Assembly (NCBI GenBank): GCA_018303645.1
Contig: JAGVXR010000004.1
Location: 1-20,950 of the forward strand
DNA length: 20,950 bases
Reading direction: 5' to 3'
From: Candidatus Woesearchaeota archaeon
Lineage (GTDB): Archaea > Nanobdellota > Nanobdellia > Woesearchaeales > GW2011-AR4
Numbering within the stretch: the first letter of the stretch is position 1; every line of letters starts with the position of its first letter. The position numbers and the translations under genes were made by a program. Below the pieces are notes generated by a model that made no database searches, was not told the DNA's origin, and saw nothing but the letters and a program-made list of their open reading frames with translations. Positions 1-7,044 of the stretch are shown piece by piece.

Positions 1-325
1 TCCTCTTTGGGTCAAAAAATCGTTCTGTGGATATTAAAGTTGCCTGTAATTTAACTGGCAATTTTTTTGCCCATTTTATAGTATTATATAAGACAGGGCA
101 TCTATCTTTCTGTAAGTTTGCTTTAGATATTTCTATTTCGCAAAGATTCAAATAACTTACAGCATTATTAGTCCATTTAATTGCTTTTTTGAGTTTGCCT
201 TTATTCAAATAACGTAAAGTTACCTGAATGCAAGACTTTGCTTCTGATAGAAAAAATACAATCTTCTCTTTGAGCTGCTCTGGGGGTTCTCTCTTGGATG
301 GATTCAACCAACTAAGCCAACCCAT
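1..325 (-). CDS. Partial hypothetical helical protein (C-terminus outside window)
   Basis: An open minus-strand frame starts with ATG at 325 and runs without a stop off the window edge, giving at least 108 residues. It begins MGWLSWLNPSKREPPEQL. The rest is rich in Lys, Leu and Ala and looks helical (for example KGKLKKAIKWTNNAVSYL). I do not recognise a family. The start lies 12 bases after the stop of the PRC-barrel gene and is preceded by AAAGGGG about 7 bases upstream, so the two genes are probably cotranscribed. No signal peptide or clear membrane segment is visible in the part present. Confidence 0.6.
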   Translation of the reverse strand, partial: MGWLSWLNPSKREPPEQLKEKIVFFLSEAKSCIQVTLRYLNKGKLKKAIKWTNNAVSYLNLCEIEISKANLQKDRCPVLYNTIKWAKKLPVKLQATLISTERFFDPKR

Positions 326-337
326 AGAAACCCCTTT

Positions 338-625
338 TTAATCCTCTCCCTTAGTCCCTTTCTCTTCCGAGCCTTCATAAGAAGGCACAGCAGCCTTGCT
401 TATTATTATAATGTCTCCAATTGACTTGACAAGCTGATGGGGAACAATAACGCCCTTTGCAGAGCCTAAAACCTTGTTTAAGAACGAGTTCTTTGTTGCC
501 CTCACCCTCCATCCAAAAACCTTGTTTTGTGTCAGTATTGACTCTTCAACATCGCCAAAATACTCTCCATTGTCTGTAAATACCCTCATGTCATAAGTCT
601 CGCTTATCTTTTTCATCTTCAGCAT
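338..625 (-). CDS. PRC-barrel domain protein
   Basis: This 95-residue protein has the pattern of a single PRC-barrel. An N-terminal strand pair (MRVFTDNGEYFGDVEES) is followed by a middle strand region and then by GVIVPHQLVKSIGDIIII, the usual end of archaeal stand-alone PRC-barrels. These small beta-barrels are thought to act in RNA processing or as protein-protein modules; some archaeal forms are linked to cell division. The C-terminal tail is charged (EGSEEKGTKGED). The ATG at 625 is preceded by GGTGAT about 7 bases upstream, which supports this start over the internal ATG three codons later. It is the first gene of a minus-strand pair with the partial gene at 1-325. Family assignment is good; exact role unknown. 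Confidence 0.75.
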   Translation of the reverse strand: MLKMKKISETYDMRVFTDNGEYFGDVEESILTQNKVFGWRVRATKNSFLNKVLGSAKGVIVPHQLVKSIGDIIIISKAAVPSYEGSEEKGTKGED

Positions 626-685
626 TTTAAATCACCTTTTCTATATTTAAATTTATTTTAAACTGGAATCTTTTATCTACTGGCT

Positions 686-698
686 AGTATATAAATCT
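686..698 (+). promoter_or_regulatory. TATA box of the TraB-family gene
   Basis: The sequence AGTATATAAATC lies about 45 bases before the ATG at 740. Initiation about 25 bases downstream would leave a leader of roughly 20 bases. It faces away from the PRC-barrel gene, so 626-739 is a divergent promoter region. Confidence 0.6.
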
Positions 699-739
699 TT
701 TGGAAACCTTATTAAAAAACTGCCATTTTCTCATAACTC

Positions 740-1432
740 ATGAAGTACAAAAATCTTGTGCTTTTAGGCACCTCCCATATAGCAAAACAAAGCTTGGAAG
801 AGGTAAAAAGCCATATAGAAAAGGAAAAACCAGGTATAATAGCCTTGGAGCTTGACACAAAAAGGCTTCCTGCCCTGATGAGCAAAAACCATGGAAAGAT
901 TGAGCTTAAAGCAATAAGGCATATTGGGCTGAAAGGCTTCCTTTTTTCCCTGTTTGGGGCATGGGCGGAAAGAAAGCTCGGCAGGCTTGTCGGAGTTGCC
1001 CCGGGAGATGAGATGAGACAGGCCATCAGAATTGCCAAAAGAGATAAAATAGATATTGCCCTTATAGACCAGGATATAGAAATCACTTTGAAAAGGCTTT
1101 CGAAAGCAATAACATGGAAGGAAAAATGGAATTTTATTTCTGACATCGCGAAAGCATTGTTTACAGGAAAAAAAGAGCTTGAATTTGATTTATCAACGGT
1201 TCCTGATAAAAAGGTAATAAGGAAATTGACTGATAAGCTGAAAGAGCGCTACCCAAATGTCCACAGGGTGCTGATTGAAGAAAGAAATGCCGTCATTGCA
1301 AAAAATCTAAAAAAACTCATGAATTCCGCTCCGGACAAAAAAATCCTGGTTATATTGGGGGCAGGGCATATTGATGATGTCCTGGAGCTTGTGAAAGAGC
1401 CGGAAATAAGATTCAGCTTTTCTGTTGGCTAA
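740..1432 (+). CDS. TraB/PrgY/GumN-family protein, soluble domain only
   Basis: The 230-residue product carries the TraB family signatures. GTSHIA is at residues 10-15, ALELDTKRL at 35-43, a PGDEMRQAI segment at 88-96, LIDQDIEITLKRL at 108-120, a conserved ERN at 181-183 and GAGH at 207-210. The family includes bacterial PrgY/TraB pheromone-shutdown proteins and is related to TIKI-type metalloproteases; the conserved His, Glu and Arg residues are proposed to form a metal or active site. Many archaeal and bacterial members are about 390 residues with C-terminal membrane helices. This protein ends after the soluble domain, so it is a short form. Substrate unknown. Confidence 0.82.
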   Translation: MKYKNLVLLGTSHIAKQSLEEVKSHIEKEKPGIIALELDTKRLPALMSKNHGKIELKAIRHIGLKGFLFSLFGAWAERKLGRLVGVAPGDEMRQAIRIAKRDKIDIALIDQDIEITLKRLSKAITWKEKWNFISDIAKALFTGKKELEFDLSTVPDKKVIRKLTDKLKERYPNVHRVLIEERNAVIAKNLKKLMNSAPDKKILVILGAGHIDDVLELVKEPEIRFSFSVG

Positions 1433-1437
1433 CCGAT

Positions 1438-1483
1438 ATTTGATGAAAATTTTTCATCAAATCCGAAAATTTTTTGATTTTCG
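1438..1483. terminator. Two adjacent hairpins after the TraB gene
   Basis: A palindrome has 12-base arms at 1438-1449 (ATTTGATGAAAA) and 1451-1462, separated by one base. It is followed by a second hairpin, CGAAAAT at 1464-1470 and ATTTTCG at 1477-1483 with a T-rich loop. They lie 5 bases after the TraB stop and just before the TATA box of the next gene. A terminator is the simplest reading; a regulatory site for the downstream promoter is an alternative. Confidence 0.5.
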
Positions 1484-1484
1484 A

Positions 1485-1496
1485 TATATTTAAATA
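1485..1496 (+). promoter_or_regulatory. TATA box of the S2P-like gene
   Basis: TATATTTAAATA is centred about 30 bases before the ATG at 1520, so the transcript should have almost no leader. It directly abuts the palindromes at 1438-1483. Confidence 0.6.
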
Positions 1497-1519
1497 TTGT
1501 ATTTCTAATTTATTCCATA

Positions 1520-2281
1520 ATGGCTGAAATACTCGATTTAATGGATAAAATAAAAATGCATTACAAGTTTACGCAGCATGAGCTAAGGGGATTGATAATT
1601 GCAATATTAGTGATGGCTTTTGTTTTTTCTTATGATGAATGGGGTCCTGGAAGCACCTTCGTTTTTTCAGTTGGAATATACAATTTTTTCAATGCTGTTT
1701 TGATTGCGGCTTTGTCAATATTAGTACACGATGCCGGGCAGCGCATTTGGGCGCTGGCAATTGGATATAGATTGGAATTCAAAATGTGGTATTTTGGCCT
1801 GATAATATCATTAGTTGCCGCATTAATAACTAAAGGCAGTTTGCCCCTTATAATCCCGGCAGGCTTTATGCTACACCACCTTGCAGGGCACCGCTTGGGG
1901 TTTTTCAGGTACGGCATAAATTATTTTGGGCAAGCCATGGTTGCCTTGGCAGGCCCTTTATCCACTTTAATGCTGATTATTTTATTGAAAATATTAAGCG
2001 TCTTTTCCCCCAATCCCCTGATACAGAAGGCGATAATATTCAACGTGATTTATACAATCACGTGCCTGATTCCGATTCCTCCTCTTGACGGCAGCAAGAT
2101 ATATTTTGGGAGCAGGATGCTCTACGCATTTGCACTGCCTGCAATTGCAGTTGCAACTATCCTGATGGTGATTAGCATACCTGTATTTTTTGCATTGGTG
2201 CTTTCGCTTTTGGTTGGGATTGTTTTATGGCTCACTTACTATATAAGCTTTGAAAGGAAAGCCTGGTTTGGCCCGAAGTGA
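1520..2281 (+). CDS. Site-2-protease (M50) family membrane protein with degenerate zinc motif
   Basis: This 253-residue protein has about six hydrophobic segments and the layout of archaeal M50 site-2 proteases. A membrane helix carries a VHDAGQRIWAL segment (69-79) where active homologues have HExxH. A GQAMVALAGPLS segment follows at 138-149, and PIPPLDG at 185-191 matches the second metal-ligand motif. The PPLDG Asp190 is kept, but the HExxH Glu is Asp71 and the second His is Gln74. Zinc binding by the usual three ligands is therefore doubtful, and this is probably a pseudoprotease or a changed active site. Active members cut membrane proteins inside the bilayer. The next membrane protein overlaps its stop by one base, so the two are translationally coupled. 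Confidence 0.78.
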   Translation: MAEILDLMDKIKMHYKFTQHELRGLIIAILVMAFVFSYDEWGPGSTFVFSVGIYNFFNAVLIAALSILVHDAGQRIWALAIGYRLEFKMWYFGLIISLVAALITKGSLPLIIPAGFMLHHLAGHRLGFFRYGINYFGQAMVALAGPLSTLMLIILLKILSVFSPNPLIQKAIIFNVIYTITCLIPIPPLDGSKIYFGSRMLYAFALPAIAVATILMVISIPVFFALVLSLLVGIVLWLTYYISFERKAWFGPK

Positions 2282-2610
2282 TGCTTATGTTCCAATACTA
2301 CAAGAACTGGATGGAATTCTGGTTTTTAGTGCTTATGGCTATTGGCGTTGTCATTGCCTTGTCAGCCCCAAGCGCGGCAATAAGCTACATAATAATGTTC
2401 CTTTCAGGCATGCTTGCTGGAAGGCTGCTCTATGAAAGAAAAGACAAGATGCAGTTTCCTTATCTGATGATTATTATCGGGTTTGTCATAGGCTATTTAA
2501 TAGGAGTTTATTATGGCAGCAGGCGTGTGTCAATAGTCTTGTTTATACTTGGCATGATATTGAGCTACAAGCTGTATGATAACAAGATTCTGAAGGATAC
2601 AAGATTTTAA
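2281..2610 (+). CDS. Small multi-pass membrane protein
   Basis: The product is about 109 residues with three or four hydrophobic segments (for example FWFLVLMAIGVVIAL and YLMIIIGFVIGYLIGV) and a basic C-terminal tail. I do not recognise a family. ATG at 2281 overlaps the TGA stop of the S2P-like gene (TGATG); a GTG at 2278 or an ATG at 2287 in the same frame are alternatives. The overlap implies coupled translation, and it may work with the S2P-like protein in the membrane, which is inference from position only. Confidence 0.65.
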   Translation: MLMFQYYKNWMEFWFLVLMAIGVVIALSAPSAAISYIIMFLSGMLAGRLLYERKDKMQFPYLMIIIGFVIGYLIGVYYGSRRVSIVLFILGMILSYKLYDNKILKDTRF

Positions 2611-2636
2611 ATTTTAATATTATTTTGCTGCGAAAA

Positions 2637-2647
2637 AAATATAAATA
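2637..2647 (+). promoter_or_regulatory. TATA box that decides the lipoprotein start
   Basis: AAATATAAATA at 2637-2647 predicts transcription from about 2667-2670. An in-frame GTG at 2653 lies upstream of that point and cannot be in the transcript. The ATG at 2677 is then the first usable start. Confidence 0.6.
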
Positions 2648-2676
2648 AGAATGTGTTAGCTGTTTTTGTGGCTTTT

Positions 2677-3441
2677 ATGGATAAAAAATATTTTTTTGGC
2701 GTGCTTGTCTCGTTGCTTATCTTGATATTTGCATGCGCCCCTCAGCAGCAGGATACAGCAGCAAAAGTTCCTGCAATTGACGCTGGCAAAGAGAATATTG
2801 CTGAGAAAATTGTTGTTGAGCAGCCGAAAAGTCCTGTACTGGCAATTGTTTCTCCAAAAGACGGCGACTTGATAAAAAGCTCAAAAGTTATTGTTCAGGT
2901 TGACGCAGATAATTTCAATATAGTGCCTGTCGGCTCTCCTGTAAAGGAAGGCGAAGGGCATTTCCATGTGTGGCTTGACTCTGAAAGAAAGGTTACAACA
3001 GACAGGATAATCGCATTTGAGAATGTTGTTTCCGGAAAGCACACAATAGTTGCAGAGCTTGTCAAAAGCGACCATTCTTCCTTGAGCCCAAAGGTGACAA
3101 AGCTTATAACCATTAATGTTGAGTCTGATTATGTGCCAAAAGTTGAGCCGGGCGCAAGTGAATTTACTATCGAGGCTGATGACTATGGCTTTTACCCAAG
3201 CACAATAAAGGCAAAGATTGGCGACAAAGTAAAGATAAACTTCAAGTTCAGGGATGATTCAATTTACTTTGCCGGGCTGGACATAAAAGGACCTTTTGAG
3301 AACATAGAATATAAGTTAAAAGGCGAACAGCCAGTAAAAAGGGAATTCACAATGAAAGATGAAACAAGAATTATAAGCTATTGGCCTGCTTCTGGGGTAA
3401 AAAAAGCTACTTTGACTGTTGAGGTGATTTTTTATGGATAA
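2677..3441 (+). CDS. Secreted lipoprotein with DUF4399-like and cupredoxin-like domains
   Basis: Starting at ATG 2677, the 254-residue product begins MDKKYFFGVLVSLLILIFAC, a signal peptide with a lipobox-like end and Cys20 as the likely anchor. A disordered linker follows. The first domain (about 60-145) contains GEGHFHVWLDSE and SGKHTIVAELVKSDHSSLSP, which resembles the DUF4399-type extracellular fold. The second (about 158-254) starts FTIEADDYGFYPSTIKAKIG and ends in a strand like those of cupredoxins. The expected Cys, His and Met copper ligands are missing: the C-terminal loop reads YWPASGVKKATLTVEV. It is therefore probably a structural or binding domain, not an electron carrier. It has its own promoter. 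Domain assignments are from pattern only. Confidence 0.7.
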   Translation: MDKKYFFGVLVSLLILIFACAPQQQDTAAKVPAIDAGKENIAEKIVVEQPKSPVLAIVSPKDGDLIKSSKVIVQVDADNFNIVPVGSPVKEGEGHFHVWLDSERKVTTDRIIAFENVVSGKHTIVAELVKSDHSSLSPKVTKLITINVESDYVPKVEPGASEFTIEADDYGFYPSTIKAKIGDKVKINFKFRDDSIYFAGLDIKGPFENIEYKLKGEQPVKREFTMKDETRIISYWPASGVKKATLTVEVIFYG

Positions 3442-3512
3442 TGTCGAATTATTTTTCTTATAAAGTTTTGATTAATATAAAAATTATTTAATTTTTACTA
3501 TTAAATAGTAAC

Positions 3513-3523
3513 ATTTATAAAAC
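3513..3523 (+). promoter_or_regulatory. TATA box of the split gene
   Basis: ATTTATAAAAC lies about 27 bases before the ATG at 3545, as in the other leaderless genes here. The promoter of the interrupted gene therefore looks intact. Confidence 0.5.
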
Positions 3524-3544
3524 TGGATTAATTGTCATTTATAT

Positions 3545-3832
3545 ATGGACTATTACATTCAAAATCCAGAAAGATTACAAGGACAGCCAAAGAGAACAAT
3601 TGCCGATTATGTGGAGCAGAATGGGGTTTTAGTACCTAGAAGGTTTGATTCTTTAGCAGAGGCAAGAAAATCCAAAAAGGCTATTTTACTACGGAGCGAA
3701 CATCCTCAGGACTATGATGGTATTTCCGGCTTATTGGATAGTTTTCAATTATCTAATATTATTCTTAGGGCAGCTAAAATAGATTTTAAAAATATAGTGT
3801 TTAGCCCAGAGGGGATGAAGTCAGTAGAGTAA
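3545..3832 (+). CDS. N-terminal part of a split gene, PEP-synthase-like ATP-grasp N-terminus (tentative)
   Basis: This 95-codon frame ends in TAA at 3830-3832, but the same frame continues open to 4717. It is thus the first part of one gene of about 390 codons. Residues 46-67 (with RSEHPQDYDGISGLLDSF) resemble the RSS...ED...SFAG segment in the nucleotide-binding domain of PEP synthase and pyruvate phosphate dikinase, in a diverged form. On its own the fragment is too short for the ATP-grasp fold. The TAA is either a nonsense mutation, a sequencing or assembly error, or a site of readthrough. Codon use is more AT-rich than in neighbouring genes. Family assignment is an inference from two short motifs. 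Confidence 0.6.
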   Translation: MDYYIQNPERLQGQPKRTIADYVEQNGVLVPRRFDSLAEARKSKKAILLRSEHPQDYDGISGLLDSFQLSNIILRAAKIDFKNIVFSPEGMKSVE

Positions 3833-3901
3833 ATTAAAGAAGCTTATTTTAAATTTAAAGACGATTGTCTCCGAGTTACACATGCACAATACTGCAGTTT
3901 T

Positions 3902-4717
3902 GTGGGTCTGGACAAAAATGAGTTTGAGGATGCTGCCTCTTTTTCAATTTGGGAGGCGCTTGAAGGAATAAATAGGGTAGTAGTTGCTGATTCTGCAATA
4001 CCTAATAGGTACCATATAACCGCAATTTATCATAGAAAGGAGGATAGTTTGTTGAATTATGCTATTTTTGAGAATGGACGGCTTGAACGGGAATTTATTA
4101 TACCTCTTCCTGAGAATTTAAAAGCTGATTTAGGTAATCTAGTGAAGTTATATGAAAATGTAAGAAATTTGGGAAGATTTGATCCAAATCATTGCCCGAT
4201 AATGGAATTTCAAACATATAATGGGAAGAACTATTTTCTTCAATATCATAGGGCAAGAGACTTTTCTCAATCAGAATTTACTTTGGATAGAACTTTGCAA
4301 GATGGTGAAATTGAAGTTCCATTTGTAAGGGGGGCAACTTCAAAAAATGGTATGAATTGTAAAGTAACACTCTATTATGCCGGTGAGCGTTTAGTTAATT
4401 TTAATCCTGATGGTGAAGATGGTTCGTACGATCTTAATTCTGGTACTTTTTTTACGGAATTACAAGTAAAAAAAAGAAAAGTGCAAATTATTGATAGTGA
4501 TGAGTTGGAGTATAGTTTAGCCAAAATCGTTGGTGAACATATTCAAAGGTCAAAACTATTCAAGCCACAAGTATCAATTATACATGATACTAAAGATGTG
4601 ATGAATGAAGAGGAAGTTAGTGATCATTATAAAAGAGTCAGACAAACTGGAGAGAACTCATATCTAGATTTGCATATTGTTTCTGATGGCAGAAGGGCAT
4701 TTATAAGAAGGCTATGA
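3902..4717 (+). CDS. C-terminal part of the split gene, PEP-synthase-like ATP-grasp protein (tentative)
   Basis: This frame is the same as that of 3545-3832; the 23 codons between the TAA and the GTG at 3902 are also open (beginning IKEAYFKFKDD). There is no ribosome site at the GTG, so it is unlikely to be a true start. Residues about 83-117, counted from the GTG, include ENVRNLGRFDP and IMEFQTYNGKNYFLQYHR. These resemble the end of the PEP-synthase N-terminal domain, where an Ile-Glu-trp/phe pair and a LQ-x-R segment complete the ATP-binding site. The remaining 150 residues match nothing I recognise; a segment HIQRSKLFKPQVSII could belong to a swivel-like domain. Two-part homologues joined without a stop would prove the gene was once whole. 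Confidence 0.6.
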   Translation: MGLDKNEFEDAASFSIWEALEGINRVVVADSAIPNRYHITAIYHRKEDSLLNYAIFENGRLEREFIIPLPENLKADLGNLVKLYENVRNLGRFDPNHCPIMEFQTYNGKNYFLQYHRARDFSQSEFTLDRTLQDGEIEVPFVRGATSKNGMNCKVTLYYAGERLVNFNPDGEDGSYDLNSGTFFTELQVKKRKVQIIDSDELEYSLAKIVGEHIQRSKLFKPQVSIIHDTKDVMNEEEVSDHYKRVRQTGENSYLDLHIVSDGRRAFIRRL

Positions 4718-4756
4718 TTTAGTATATCTCAATAAAATTATTTTTTCTTTCAACAA

Positions 4757-4766
4757 ACCTTATAAA
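4757..4766 (+). promoter_or_regulatory. TATA box of the Hef-like gene
   Basis: CCTTATAAAC lies about 28 bases before the ATG at 4790, which predicts a leaderless transcript. Confidence 0.55.
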
Positions 4767-4789
4767 CCCAAAAAATATCCTTTTCTGAT

Positions 4790-7003
4790 ATGATTAAGAA
4801 CTTTGAGCCAAGGCTGTACCAGCAGACAATACTTGCAACAGCGGCAGAGAAAAACACTTTAGTTGTTCTGCCTACAGGAATGGGCAAAACAAACATTTTC
4901 CTTATGCTTGCTGCCCAGAGGCTAAAGCAGTTTCCAAACTCAAAAATTCTTTTCATAGGACCTACAAAGCCTTTGATTGATCAGTACATGAGCGTTTTCA
5001 AAGAGCATTTTGAGATTGGCGAGAATGAAATGTCAATCTTCACAGGAATGGTGGCTCCGGAAAAAAGGGCAGAGCTCTGGAAAAGCGCAAAAATTGTTTT
5101 CTCAACACCGCAAGGATTGGAAAATGACATCATAAGCAGCAGGATAAACCTTGGAGAAGTCTGCCTGCTTGGGGTTGACGAAGCGCATAGAGCAGTCGGC
5201 GACTATGCTTATGTTTTTGTTGCAAGGCAGTATATGAAACTGGCAAGCTACCCGAGAATAATAGGAATGACTGCCTCCCCGGGAAGCGACATGGAAAAAA
5301 TCCAGGAGGTATGCAGAAACCTTTTCATAGAGGATATTGAAGTAAGGACAGATGAAGACTCTGATGTCAGGCCCTACATACAGGAAATGCAGATTGACTG
5401 GGTAAAGGTTGACCTGCCTAATGTTTTCAGCGATATCAGCAAGCTGCTCACCCTGTTCCTAAAGGAGAGATTTGAAAAACTCAAGAAGTGGGGTATTCTG
5501 AGAAGAGCTGATGTCAAATATGTCTCAAAGTCTGATTTGCTGCAGCTGCAGGCAGAGCTCCGGGGCAAGATTGCTGCAGGCGAAAAGGATTTTGTGATGT
5601 GGAACTCAATATCTTTGCTTGCAGAAGTCATGAAGATTTACCACGCGCTTGAATTGCTAGAAACTCAGGGCATTGCAGCCCTAAACAAGTATTTTGAAAA
5701 GCTGCTTTCTGAATCAAGGACTTCAAAAACCAAGGCAATAAAGTCCATAATGTCTGATTCAAATTTCAAGTCAGCCTTGATAAAGACAAAAATACTGCAC
5801 GAGGAAAAGGTTGAGCACCCAAAGCTCATTGAGCTCCAGAACATTATTGATAAGGAGATAAGCCAGAATCCCAATGCAAAGATAATGGTTTTCAACCAGT
5901 ACAGGGACAATGCTCTTGACATTGTTGAAAAGCTGAATAAAATCCAAAATGTAAAGTCCAATATTTTTGTCGGGCAGCAGAAGAAAAATGAGACCGGATT
6001 GAGCCAGAAGGAGCAGAAGCAGATGATTGAGGATTTCAAAAATGGAATGTTCAATGTGCTTGTTGCAACTTCAATTGGAGAGGAAGGATTGGACATTCCA
6101 AGGGTTGACTTGGTGATTTTTTACGAGCCGATTCCAAGTGCGATAAGGAGCATACAGAGAAGAGGCAGGACAGGAAGGCAGGAAAAAGGAAGGGTTATGA
6201 TTTTAATGGCAAATGGCACAAGGGACGAGGCTTACAGGTGGGTAGCCCATCACAAGGAAAAAAAGATGTACAGGAACCTTGTGAATATAAGAAGAAAATT
6301 AAATCTTTCGCTGCACGAGAAAAAAGAAGTTACGATTGCAAAATTTTCTGAGGAAAAATTAAAGATTTTTGCGGATTACAGGGAGAAGGGAAGCGGCATA
6401 ATAAGGGAGATGGCTGAAGGCAATGTAGCTGTGAATCTCGAGAGGCTCGAATATGCTGACTATGTTGTATCTTCAAGGTGCGGGGTGGAAGTAAAAAGTG
6501 TTGAGGATTTTGTTGATTCTATTATTGACGGCAGGCTGCTGCAGCAGATAAAAAACCTTAAGAACAATTTTGAGAGGCCTGTCGTTGTTATAGAGGGCGA
6601 GCAGAACATTTATGCTGTGAGGAACGTGCATCAAAACTCCATCCTTGGCATGATGGCTACAATTGCTGTTTCTTATGGAATTCCGATTGTGCAGACAAGA
6701 AACTTCAAGGAGACTGCCGCATTGCTGCAGATAATAGCAAAAAGGGAGCAGGAAGAGACTGGAAAGGATTTCAGCCTGCATGCAGACAGGAAGCCTGTTA
6801 CTTTAAAAGAGCAGCAGGAATATGTTGTCAGCTCATTGCCGGGAATGGGATTGGCGCTTGCAAAACCTTTGTTAAAGCGCTTCAAGACAATAAAAAACAT
6901 TGTGAACGCAACTGAAAAAGAGCTTCAGGAAGTGGAAAAAATTGGTCCCCAGAAAGCAAAGCAGATAAAGAATGTTGTTGAGGGGGAGTATAGGGAGAAT
7001 TAA
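4790..7003 (+). CDS. hef: Hef-type helicase/ERCC4 nuclease
   Basis: This 737-residue protein has the full archaeal Hef layout. An SF2 helicase core has Walker A PTGMGKT at 28-34, DEAH at 130-133, TAS at 161-163, a helical insert at about 210-340, and the second lobe with ATSIGEEGLDIP at 426-437 and QRRGRTGR at 456-463. An XPF/ERCC4 nuclease domain follows at about 540-655, and tandem helix-hairpin-helix motifs at about 683-730 (LPGMGLALAKPLLKRF, EKIGPQKAKQI). Hef unwinds and cleaves stalled-fork and branched DNA. The nuclease signature, normally ERKxxxD, reads EVKSVED: Glu567, Lys569 and Asp573 are kept and the Arg is Val568. Asp557 upstream is also kept. The nuclease may therefore be active but altered. 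It stands alone behind its own promoter. Confidence 0.92.
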   Translation: MIKNFEPRLYQQTILATAAEKNTLVVLPTGMGKTNIFLMLAAQRLKQFPNSKILFIGPTKPLIDQYMSVFKEHFEIGENEMSIFTGMVAPEKRAELWKSAKIVFSTPQGLENDIISSRINLGEVCLLGVDEAHRAVGDYAYVFVARQYMKLASYPRIIGMTASPGSDMEKIQEVCRNLFIEDIEVRTDEDSDVRPYIQEMQIDWVKVDLPNVFSDISKLLTLFLKERFEKLKKWGILRRADVKYVSKSDLLQLQAELRGKIAAGEKDFVMWNSISLLAEVMKIYHALELLETQGIAALNKYFEKLLSESRTSKTKAIKSIMSDSNFKSALIKTKILHEEKVEHPKLIELQNIIDKEISQNPNAKIMVFNQYRDNALDIVEKLNKIQNVKSNIFVGQQKKNETGLSQKEQKQMIEDFKNGMFNVLVATSIGEEGLDIPRVDLVIFYEPIPSAIRSIQRRGRTGRQEKGRVMILMANGTRDEAYRWVAHHKEKKMYRNLVNIRRKLNLSLHEKKEVTIAKFSEEKLKIFADYREKGSGIIREMAEGNVAVNLERLEYADYVVSSRCGVEVKSVEDFVDSIIDGRLLQQIKNLKNNFERPVVVIEGEQNIYAVRNVHQNSILGMMATIAVSYGIPIVQTRNFKETAALLQIIAKREQEETGKDFSLHADRKPVTLKEQQEYVVSSLPGMGLALAKPLLKRFKTIKNIVNATEKELQEVEKIGPQKAKQIKNVVEGEYREN

Positions 7004-7044
7004 ATTTAGAAATCTTTATATTCTATCAGTCTCGTTTTAATTCC

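Noticed and set aside
712..1146. Long minus-strand open frame opposite the TraB-family gene
   Set aside because: The plus-strand frame has clear family motifs, and the minus-strand translation is a low-complexity Ser/Phe/Leu product typical of an antisense shadow.
2653..2676. Extended GTG start of the lipoprotein
   Set aside because: It lies upstream of the transcription start predicted from the TATA box, and it would put eight extra residues before the signal peptide.
3902..4717. An independent gene starting at GTG 3902
   Set aside because: No ribosome site or promoter is seen there, and the upstream frame is continuous apart from one TAA.
5665..6096. Minus-strand open frames within the Hef gene
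   Set aside because: They lie wholly inside a gene with intact helicase motifs and have no start signals or recognisable domains.
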